In this document: positions 15,202 through 22,093 of the stretch, piece by piece | Position numbering within the stretch: the stretch's first letter is position 1 | Layout: every line of letters starts with the position of its first letter | Assembly: GCA_041581135.1 (NCBI GenBank) | Contig: JBFGCM010000047.1 | Location: forward strand, 1-28,119 | Length of the DNA stretch: 28,119 bases | Source of the DNA: JBFGCM01 sp041581135 | GTDB lineage: Bacteria > Actinomycetota > Acidimicrobiia > Spongiisociales > UBA5794 | Direction: 5' to 3' | Notes under the pieces: generated by a model | What the model saw: the letters and a program-made list of their open reading frames with translations, nothing else | Databases searched by the model: none | Told to the model about the DNA's origin: nothing | Made by a program: the position numbers and the translations under genes

Positions 15202-15740
15202 ATGACCGACATCGACGAACACGGACGCCCCGAGCCTCCGCTCACCGGAGACGAACTCACCACCCTGGTGGGCTTCCTCGACTATCAGCGGGCACGTTGG
15301 CGTGGAAATGCGACGGCGTGGACGCCGCCGGGATGCGGGCCACGCTCGGCCCGTCTGCCATCACGCTCGGTGGCCTGCTCAAGCACATGGCGTTGGTCGA
15401 GGACGTCTGGTTCTCTCGATATCTCCACAAACATGACCGGAGCCCTCCGTGGGATGTCGTCGACTGGCAAGAGGACCCCGACTGGGACTGGCGGTCCGCC
15501 GCCGACGACACCCCCGAGGAGCTCTTCGCGCTGTGGCACAGCGCGGTGGACCGGTCCCGCACCCTGCTTGACCAGGCACTCGCCGACGGCGGCCTCGGGC
15601 AGCTTTCGAGGCGCACGTGGCCCGGCGGTGAGGCGCCGAGCGTGCGCTGGATCCTGGTGCACATGATCGAGGAGTACGCCCGCCACAACGGCCACGCCGA
15701 CCTCATCCGCGAGTCGATCGACGGCCAGATGGGCGAGTAG
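15202..15740 (+). CDS. DinB (DUF664) family protein, interrupted by a -1 frameshift
   Basis: ATG 15202 opens MTDIDEHGRPEPPL followed by GDELTTLVGFLDYQRA, the standard start of actinobacterial DinB/DUF664 proteins. The match then jumps frame at about 15293. In the second frame TLAWKCDGVDAAGMR, TLGGLLKHMALVEDVWF (metal-ligand His48-type position), DPDWDWRSAADDTPEEL and RWILVHMIEEYARHNGHADLI (the second and third His ligands) continue to TAG 15740. Inserting one base after 15293 restores one frame of about 179 residues. The family forms four-helix bundles with a three-His metal site and is often linked to thiol (mycothiol/bacillithiol) transferase activity. A single-base assembly error and a recent mutation are equally possible, because the rest is well conserved. 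Confidence 0.85.
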
Positions 15741-15809
15741 CTGCTCCCCCGCTCGGGGATGCCCGAAGCGGCCCGACCGCGTGGTGGAGAGCGGCCGTGG
15801 CTCGTCGTG

Positions 15810-15882
15810 TGGGGCCCTCCAACTGCGTCGTCGGGCACTAACTGACGTAGTGGGGCCCTCCGACGGCGCCGTCGGGCCCCTA
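15810..15882. terminator. Tandem GGGGCCC hairpins between convergent genes
   Basis: Two related units of about 31 bp (15810-15840 and 15851-15882) both read TGGGGCCCTCC...CGTCGGGC..CTA. The second folds into a strong hairpin (GGGGCCC.. with ..GGGCCCC around CGACGGC/GCCGTCG), reaching the TGA of the Tat protein gene at 15888. No T tract follows, as is common in high-GC actinobacteria. The position, between the ends of convergent DinB and Tat protein genes, fits a bidirectional terminator. Confidence 0.65.
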
Positions 15883-15887
15883 CGCCA

Positions 15888-16793
15888 TCAACTTCCGCGG
15901 ATGAACTCGCCGTTCCGCTGGAGGCCCATTTGCGCCCAGAACCCGGTCGCGTCCATCACGTCGCTCTCGAACGAGAAGCCGGTGTGGGCGGCATGGGCGG
16001 TTCCGGTGCAGGTAGCCTCGCTGAACCGTCCCTGGAACGCTCCGGGATGATCCGCAGGCACGGTGCGACCGAATCCCCGCCGTACTCGATTGCCCACGGC
16101 ATTCCAATGGACATCGCATCCGATTACACCGGACACCGACACGTTGTTCGAGTACTGGAACGTGTTCGGCATCGGCAGCGCATCCAGATGCAACGACGCC
16201 TCGTTGCCGTCATTGCTCACGTAGAACGAGTCCGCCGGAAGGGCCATCGTCCAGAACAGCCCGTTCAGCAGGATGCCGGGGTTGTAGTCGTGCACCTGTT
16301 CGGCTGGCACTCCCGTACCGGGAGTGAACAGGTCGAATCAGAAGAACCCGAAGGTGCCGTCGTACATGTTCCCGTCTTCGGCGATGAACTCGCCATGCAT
16401 CACCCGAACGTCGAACTCCACGTCATACGTCACGCCATCGTTACCGACACCCTGGCCGGCGATCACGGCGAGCGCATTGAAGCCACGGAAGTCGGTGATG
16501 GTGCTCGGGTCGACGTCGAGGCCAAAGCCGGGGATGCCGTTGAACGGCGTCGAGGAACCGATCGGGCCCGGGAGCAGCCAGTGGATGAAGTCGAACGGGG
16601 CGGGTCCGCCGCCGTCGACCCCGGCGAGAATCGCCTTCGGCGTCGGACCTCCGAGGAAGTCGGTGTGCGAGGCGGCACGGGCCGGGCTGCTGAGGCCAAC
16701 CGACATCAGCGACCCGGTGGCCACCGCCGCGCCGACACCGGCGATGAACCTCCTTCGATTGACGTCCGGTAGTGCGACTGTCTCTTCGAACAC
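15888..16793 (-). CDS. Tat-exported protein, candidate selenoprotein (in-frame TGA at 16338-16340)
   Basis: The frame from GTG 16793 (ribosome binding site GGGAAGGGG) to TGA 15888-15890 is 302 codons with one internal TGA at codon 152. The N-terminus is a twin-arginine signal: NRRRFIAG, an Ala/Gly hydrophobic stretch and ARA-ASH near residue 40. Text before and after the TGA reads as one protein: GNMYDGTFGFF, then FDLFTPGTG and AEQVHDYNPGILLNGLFWT. The downstream half has no signal peptide and no ribosome binding site of its own, so it makes no sense as a separate exported gene. A hairpin with a GGUAC loop lies 18 nt after the TGA. I do not recognise the family. Readings are selenocysteine 152, or a Ser/Trp/Cys codon mutated to TGA. 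The hairpin favours the first. Confidence 0.72.
16304..16340 (-). promoter_or_regulatory. Candidate SECIS element of the Tat-exported protein
   Basis: After TGA 16340-16338, 18 nt lead to a GGUAC loop (16319-16315) closed by a perfect 7-bp stem, CACTCCC with GGGAGTG. Below it lie two unpaired U residues opposite one C, and then CUG pairs with CAG. A G-first, GU-containing loop, bulged U and 18-nt spacing are the features of bacterial SECIS hairpins, and they match the element in the MerB-like gene. The stem could also close one more C-G pair, leaving a GUA loop. Confidence 0.65.
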
Positions 16794-17018
16794 GCGAGAC
16801 CCCTTCCCTCACTTCCCATCGACGGTACCCGCGGCCCGGTGGGTTGTGGACACGATTTCGCGGCAGGTGTCGGCACGCTGCGACGGAGGGTGGATCCGGC
16901 GTCGTGCCCCGCTATTGGCGACGGTGCACGGCGTCCCTGGCGCACCCATCGGCGGCCACGCCGGCGGGTGGGTGCCGGTTCGGCTACGTCAGATGCCTAC
17001 CGGCCACCGTGTCGAACT

Positions 17019-19310
17019 TCATGCCAGCGAGATGATCATCGTGGCACCGTCCACGTGCCGCGTCGGCAATGCACCCACCGCGTCGTCTTTGGCGAGCTCC
17101 AGGTGAATCGACTCGATTTCACGCAACTCGCCTTGCACGTCGGCGATCGCCAACTGCTCGAGGATGCGGTGGCGGAGGATCGCAGTCAGGTGGCGAACGC
17201 CAAACCGCGGCTGCCACTGGCTGACGAGATGCTCCACGATGAGCGGATCCCAGTTGAAGTCGTAGCCCTGCATCTCCGCAGTGTCCTCGAGCGCGGCCAG
17301 CTGGCGGAGCAAGATGATCTCGATGGCTTTCGGCGTGAGCGCATCGAACACGATGAAGTCGATGTTGCGGCCCAGGAACTCCTCCCGGTAGCCACGGCGC
17401 CGCAGGTCCTCCAAGACGTCTTCCTTCGTGGCTCGGGGGGTACCGGCACCGGCCTCGTTCTCCTGGACGTCCCGTGGTGCGAACCCGATAGGGCCGCCCC
17501 CATAGCTGGTGCCGGCGTTGGTCGTGAAGATGATGAAGGCCCGACGGAAGTCGAGCAGGTTGTCGTCGGTGTCGAACACCCGGCCCTCGTCGAGGATCTG
17601 GAGCAGGAGGTCCGTGATGAGCGGGTTGGCCTTCTCGATCTCGTCGAAGAGCACGATGCACTCCGGCATGTCACGGATCTTCGAGAGCAAGCCGCCCTCC
17701 CCTCTCGAGTACCCCACGTAGCCACGAGGCACACCGAGGAGTTGGTTGGTGATGACGCCTTTGGCATCGACTCCTCGCCCGGCAATCGTGTTGCAGTCGA
17801 TGCGCAGGAGGGCCTCGCGTCCGGCACCCAGCAGCTTGGCGAGTTGGATGGCCGTCTCGGTCTTCCCCACGCCGGTGGGTCCGCAGAAGAAGAAGGTGCC
17901 TTGTGGCTCCTCCTTCTTGCTCCACCCGATGCTCAGGCCGGCGACGAACGACCTGGCGATGGCATGCAGCGCCTCGTCCTGGCCCACGATCGTGCCTTGG
18001 AGATGGCTGACGACGCCGGCAACGGTGAGGGCTTCGGGGCGGACCAACCCGTGGCCGATGGTGTCCTCGAGCGCTTCCACGAGCGCGGCCTCGGGCAATT
18101 CGGTGGCGTGGGGGTCGTCGATGCTCGTCAACGCGCAGGCCTCATCGAGGATCTGGATCGCCTTGTCGGGCTGGAATCGCGTTACCAGGTAGTCGTCGGT
18201 GAGATCCACTGCCTTCTCCAGCATGGGGTCGGAGACCCGGATGGGGGAGTAGTGCGCTTCCAGACGCGGGCGGCGCGCCTGGAGAATCCTGATGGTGGCG
18301 TCGCGTGACGGCGGATCGATCTTCAGCAAACTGAACCTGCGCTCTAGCGCACGGTCCGGGGCGATGTGATGGCGATACTCAGCGATGGTGGTTGCGCCGA
18401 TCATGGTGATCGTCCCGCGACCCAGTGCCTGTTTGAACGCCTCGTTTGCCTCGCTGAACGGGCCGCGCTGGTGCATGGCGCTCGAGAGCAACGAGTGCAC
18501 CTCGTCCACGAACACGATCACCTTGGGATGTGCCTCGAGGATCTTGATCAACGACGACACGCGCGCGTCGTATTCCCCCACCACGCCGGCACCGGCGCGC
18601 AGGAACGACGGCGACAGCTCGAAGACGTCGTGGTCGCGGAGCCTGGAGTCGACCGTCGGGTCGCCCACGAGAAGGCCACGAGCGAACTCGTGGATCAAGG
18701 CGGTCTTACCCGTTCCGGGGTGCCCCACCACGAGGAGGTTGCGCCGCTTCATCTTGAGCAGCGTCTTCTGCAGGCGGCGCATCGGCACGTCCATCTCGAC
18801 CACACCCTTGGCCGCAGGTTCGCCCTCGGTCAGCATGCGTCCATATGACGCCAGGGCGGTGATGAGCTCAGCGCGTTCGGGCGACGTCCGCCAGCTCTCG
18901 TCGGCTTCGTTCCGGTCCGCACCGTCTGGAAGTGCCTGGCCGGCCATGATCTCTCGCGCCCGCTCGAGGTCCCGGATGGGAAGGCCCGCCCCGATCAGGT
19001 ACTTCCCCCCGGTGTCGCTTTCGATCAACGCGGCCATCAGCTCGTCGACGGTGACGAACTCGTCGTGCGAGAGCTGCTCGAAGATCGGCCGCAGCTCATG
19101 GGCGACGGTCACCGCGCTCGGTACGCGGCGACGCCGTGTCTTGGGACGTGGGAGATACGTGGCGAGCTCCGGCAGCTCGTCCTCCATGTCGGCCGTGTGA
19201 TACGCCGCGGCCATGAGCACGTCAACGGTCAGCTCGCCGTCGTCACCCACGACGCGTTTGGCCAGGTCCAGGGCTTCCTGTGCCTCAGGTGAGAAGAAGT
19301 CAAGTCCCAA
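17019..19310 (-). CDS. Clp-type two-ring AAA+ unfoldase with IGF loop
   Basis: A 763-residue protein with a Clp N-domain (about residues 1-125) and two AAA+ modules. Module 1 has Walker A GHPGTGKT (196-203) and Walker B VIVFVDE (264-270); module 2 has GPTGVGKT (477-484) and CIVLFDE (551-557). There is no ClpB-type coiled-coil M domain between them, so the layout is that of ClpA. After the TTNAG sensor segment of module 2, IGF (608-610) sits where ClpA has its IGL ClpP-docking tripeptide. It is therefore likely to unfold substrates for a ClpP-like peptidase; none is encoded here. It closes the leftward unit, 12 bp after the YbjN-like gene. Partner genes suggest a dedicated, signal-controlled role rather than housekeeping. 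A chaperone-only function is the alternative. Confidence 0.9.
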   Translation of the reverse strand: MGLDFFSPEAQEALDLAKRVVGDDGELTVDVLMAAAYHTADMEDELPELATYLPRPKTRRRRVPSAVTVAHELRPIFEQLSHDEFVTVDELMAALIESDTGGKYLIGAGLPIRDLERAREIMAGQALPDGADRNEADESWRTSPERAELITALASYGRMLTEGEPAAKGVVEMDVPMRRLQKTLLKMKRRNLLVVGHPGTGKTALIHEFARGLLVGDPTVDSRLRDHDVFELSPSFLRAGAGVVGEYDARVSSLIKILEAHPKVIVFVDEVHSLLSSAMHQRGPFSEANEAFKQALGRGTITMIGATTIAEYRHHIAPDRALERRFSLLKIDPPSRDATIRILQARRPRLEAHYSPIRVSDPMLEKAVDLTDDYLVTRFQPDKAIQILDEACALTSIDDPHATELPEAALVEALEDTIGHGLVRPEALTVAGVVSHLQGTIVGQDEALHAIARSFVAGLSIGWSKKEEPQGTFFFCGPTGVGKTETAIQLAKLLGAGREALLRIDCNTIAGRGVDAKGVITNQLLGVPRGYVGYSRGEGGLLSKIRDMPECIVLFDEIEKANPLITDLLLQILDEGRVFDTDDNLLDFRRAFIIFTTNAGTSYGGGPIGFAPRDVQENEAGAGTPRATKEDVLEDLRRRGYREEFLGRNIDFIVFDALTPKAIEIILLRQLAALEDTAEMQGYDFNWDPLIVEHLVSQWQPRFGVRHLTAILRHRILEQLAIADVQGELREIESIHLELAKDDAVGALPTRHVDGATMIISLA

Positions 19311-19322
19311 CGTTGCGAGCCT

Positions 19323-19925
19323 CTAGACCTTTTCGAACTCCTCGTCGTCTCTCTTGCCCTTTGCATCCCCGGGTACGTCGGCTCCGTCGTCGGCCTCCGA
19401 CCCGGCTGGATCTTCCTTGCCCGCGATCTTGTCGAGCAGCCGCCTCAGCTCCGGTGGAAGCCGATCACCCGCCAGATCCGCCAGCCTGACCTCACCCGGA
19501 TCCTCGCCGGTCTCCATCGTCTCCGAGAACCGCTTGTAGTTCAGATCGATGGCCGTGACGAGGGACTTGAGCACGGTTCCGAACTGGTTCTGGGTCAACT
19601 CCCCGTCCTCGACCCACACATCCGCATAGCCGACGATCTCGCCATCAACGGGATCCCAGCCGAACTTGGTCATGCGCAGCCGGTAGTTGAGCTCGGCGAG
19701 CACAGCCAGCACGGCGCTCAAGTGGGGATGGTCCGCAGGACAGTGGAGATACCCGATGGTCCGTACCTGGAGGAACCGGCCGTCCAGTTCGATGGGTACG
19801 ACCACCTGGAAGCTGCCGTTGATGCCTCCGAACGCCATCATCACCATCGGCTTGTCGGGCGCCAGGAAGTACTTGACTCCCTCGCCCTTGCACAGCTCCC
19901 CGAGTCGTTCGATGGTCATGGCCAT
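19323..19925 (-). CDS. YbjN-like protein
   Basis: A 200-residue soluble protein. Residues 1-150 have the YbjN / type III chaperone-like alpha-beta pattern: an initial helix (IERLGELCKGEGVKYFL), antiparallel strands (VMMAFGGINGSFQVVVPIEL, FLQVRTIGYL), then LSAVLAVLAELNYRLRMTKFGWDPVDGEIVGYADVWVED and a final helix of the SLVTAIDLNYK type. The tail is acidic and charged, probably disordered, ending DDEEFEKV. YbjN-like domains act as small binding or chaperone-like modules and are recurrent partners in bacterial conflict and signalling operons (established for the superfamily, not shown here). The gene overlaps the preceding small gene by 10 bp and sits 12 bp before the Clp gene, so it may be a substrate adaptor for the unfoldase. 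Confidence 0.75.
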   Translation of the reverse strand: MAMTIERLGELCKGEGVKYFLAPDKPMVMMAFGGINGSFQVVVPIELDGRFLQVRTIGYLHCPADHPHLSAVLAVLAELNYRLRMTKFGWDPVDGEIVGYADVWVEDGELTQNQFGTVLKSLVTAIDLNYKRFSETMETGEDPGEVRLADLAGDRLPPELRRLLDKIAGKEDPAGSEADDGADVPGDAKGKRDDEEFEKV

Positions 19926-20191
19926 GATCCGTCTCCTCCGTGCAGGCGGCTCTCGGCCGGCGTGGCGGGCGCGTCGAGCGGCTGCGAATACGCCTCAGCC
20001 CACACGTGAGGCACCGGTTGCACGGCGACCTCAAGGGTTTCGGGCGCTACCGGCCGATTCCAAGCGGTGGCATGGGTTTCGAGCGCAGCCAGGGCGTATG
20101 CCCGGTTCATCGGCTTGATGTCGAGGCGCCCGGCAAGTGCGGACTCGTACGCCGTGACGTCAACGGCTATCAGTCGAAATCGGTCCTCCAT
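19916..20191 (-). CDS. Small protein of unknown function
   Basis: A 91-residue protein starting at ATG 20191 with ribosome binding site GGAGAGG. The first 50 residues look helical (YESALAGRLDIKPMNRAYALAALETHATAW); the rest is Pro/Ala-rich (PVAPETLEVAVQPVPHVWAEAYSQPLDAP). No signal peptide, membrane segment or known motif is visible. It starts 45 bp after the RCK-RyR gene and overlaps the YbjN-like gene by 10 bp, so it is cotranslated with the leftward unit. It may be a structural or adaptor subunit specific to this system. Confidence 0.7.
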   Translation of the reverse strand: MEDRFRLIAVDVTAYESALAGRLDIKPMNRAYALAALETHATAWNRPVAPETLEVAVQPVPHVWAEAYSQPLDAPATPAESRLHGGDGSWP

Positions 20192-20235
20192 GTCGGCCTC
20201 TCCAAGGCGATGGTCGCGAGCAACGAGCGACGGGC

Positions 20236-21972
20236 CTAGGGGCGAAGGTCCTCCGGCACGTGGGCGGGACGTACGAGCCGGTACCCGGCCCGGGCCAACA
20301 ACGCCGGGATGCCCCACGCTGCGGCCCTGTTCACGTTGCGCGCCTCCTCGCCGCCGGGCACCCGAGCCAGCTCGTCCCATGACACCAGAAAGGGGTCGAT
20401 GCGTCGATCGCGGTCCTTCATCGCGCCCTTCTCCCACCCCGCCCCCATGCGCTCGGCCACGAAGCCCTCGTGCTCGAGCTGGGCGAGCTTCTCGACCTCG
20501 TCCTCGGTGAGCGTGGCCTCCGGTGCTCCCCACTCCTCGAGGGGAGCCAGTCCACACCCGATGGCGTACAGCTTGGGGCCGAGCCGTGCAGCTTGGGCAC
20601 GGCTCGAGGCGCGATACTCCTCAGGCAGATCCCGCCACTCGACCAGCGTGGCGGGATCGGGACTCTCGGACCCGGCCGTTCGTTCCTCCACGAACATCGT
20701 GTGCACAAGACGAGCCAGCTTCTCGCCCATCCCGGCAAGCAACAGATCAGCCCCCAGGAGCCGCTCATACACCAGGAACGGGTAGATCTTCGAGAACCCG
20801 GTCGAAGCGGTGGAGAGCAGCTCGGACAACCCGGTCCACGCTCCGAGTGCGACCACCACGGGCACCGGCGCTATCCGATCCGCGACGTAGAGCGCAGTGG
20901 CGATGGCCGAGCTGTCGTCGTCGAGCCCGACGAACACCACCCGACAACCGGCCAAGTGCTCGATCGACTTCGCCTCCAGGGTCCCCGGCGGACCGGGGAC
21001 CACCTCGACGGCGGCGTTCCGTTGCACCTGGGGAAGCCGGCGACCGGTGCGCTCCATCGAGTCCCCCGGCGCGGCCCACACCACGTCGAGTGTCTCGCCG
21101 AACCCGAGCCCACGTATCCGCGATGCTTCGGTGATCACGGCGGCCGCGATGTCGTTGTCGCCGATCACGCCGATGCGCACCAAGGCATCGTCCACCAGGA
21201 ACGGTGCATGCTCGTCGAGCATGATCGCTGCTGCTTCTTCTGCCACATTGAACAACTCGAGTCGAAACCCGTCGACTTGTTCGTCGGCGAGTGCCTTGCT
21301 CCTCAGCAGGTGACAGAGCTGGGCGTCGCGAACGTGGGTAAGACACACCAGCGAGCCTTCGCCTTGCTCCCGGCTCAGACGCTGGACCGCCAAAGCCATC
21401 TCGACATTCATTTCGTCGGTGCCGGCCAGCACGACGACGTGCTCGGCACGATGGACGCGGGCGTCCTCCAACACCTCCGGGTCGCGGGCGTCACCCACCA
21501 CTACCGGCACTCTGTCGCGGCGCATCGCAGCGGCGGTTTCTTCGTCGACGTCGATCGCCACCGCCACGACCTGCTTCCCTCTGTCGACGAGGCTGTCGAC
21601 AACGGCCAGCCCCAGCCAACCCAGGCCGATCACCACCACATGACCGTTTCGGCGGTGCAACAGCCACTGGTCGATCTCATCGCGGAACACCCGCAAGAGT
21701 GCTCTTCCAAGTGCATAGGCCGTAGCGACGGGGGCCAGCCAGCGCGCGATCTCCAGAGCCAGCGGAGGCGACGGACCTGCCGCCGTGCCCGAGTTCACGG
21801 TGAACAACTGGAGGGACAGGTAGGCCAGATCGATCGCAGACTCGTCGTCGGTGGCGGGCGCCGCCGCGAAGCCGATGTAGCCGAGGATGAATGCAACGGT
21901 GGCGAGCAACACGACCAGCGGCCAGCCAACCAGGCGGCGCAAGCCCCCGAGCCCGCTGTCGCGTGCAGCCAC
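20236..21972 (-). CDS. Two-TM RCK (TrkA-N) protein with C-terminal RyR domain
   Basis: A 578-residue protein from GTG 21972 (ribosome binding site GGAGG). A first helix (about 15-37), a re-entrant-like loop LSLQLFTVNSG and a second helix (about 76-97) give a K+-channel-like two-TM layout, but the TxGYG selectivity filter is absent. A TrkA-N/RCK Rossmann domain follows (GLGWLG at 116-121, acidic strand end AIDVD, DARDPEVLEDA, TDEMN), with a second RCK-like segment near 265-385. The C-terminus (about 448-568) is a RyR domain with KLYAIGC, LAQLEHEGFVAERMGAGW and the LVSWDEL element. The same C-terminal module ends the divergent RelA/SpoT-SLOG protein. RyR domains are predicted ligand sensors in bacterial nucleotide-signalling systems. 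The likely role is a membrane effector gated by a nucleotide or SLOG-derived ligand. Confidence 0.88.
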   Translation of the reverse strand: MAARDSGLGGLRRLVGWPLVVLLATVAFILGYIGFAAAPATDDESAIDLAYLSLQLFTVNSGTAAGPSPPLALEIARWLAPVATAYALGRALLRVFRDEIDQWLLHRRNGHVVVIGLGWLGLAVVDSLVDRGKQVVAVAIDVDEETAAAMRRDRVPVVVGDARDPEVLEDARVHRAEHVVVLAGTDEMNVEMALAVQRLSREQGEGSLVCLTHVRDAQLCHLLRSKALADEQVDGFRLELFNVAEEAAAIMLDEHAPFLVDDALVRIGVIGDNDIAAAVITEASRIRGLGFGETLDVVWAAPGDSMERTGRRLPQVQRNAAVEVVPGPPGTLEAKSIEHLAGCRVVFVGLDDDSSAIATALYVADRIAPVPVVVALGAWTGLSELLSTASTGFSKIYPFLVYERLLGADLLLAGMGEKLARLVHTMFVEERTAGSESPDPATLVEWRDLPEEYRASSRAQAARLGPKLYAIGCGLAPLEEWGAPEATLTEDEVEKLAQLEHEGFVAERMGAGWEKGAMKDRDRRIDPFLVSWDELARVPGGEEARNVNRAAAWGIPALLARAGYRLVRPAHVPEDLRP

Positions 21973-22022
21973 GCAACCTCCAGTCGCTTGCTCCCAGGCT
22001 AGATGAGGCCGTTTCGCCGACG

Positions 22023-22040
22023 AAGGGCCGATCGGCCCTT
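22023..22040. promoter_or_regulatory. Perfect 18-bp palindrome at the centre of the divergent promoter region
   Basis: AAGGGCCGATCGGCCCTT is its own reverse complement. Its centre (between 22031 and 22032) is within 2 bp of the midpoint of the 121-bp gap between the divergent starts at 21972 and 22094. A dimeric regulator bound here could switch both units together. No regulator gene lies in the island, so it would act in trans. A bidirectional hairpin in the RNA is the alternative. Confidence 0.6.
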
Positions 22041-22093
22041 GGTGCACATCGAGCGATTGCGCAGGATGAATCGGACGACCCGGGGAGGTGGAC

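Noticed and set aside
4950..16340. Global reassignment of TGA to Trp or another amino acid.
   Set aside because: Many intact genes here end in TGA at the expected family C-terminus, and TGG is used for Trp throughout. Only two sites are internal, and both have hairpins.
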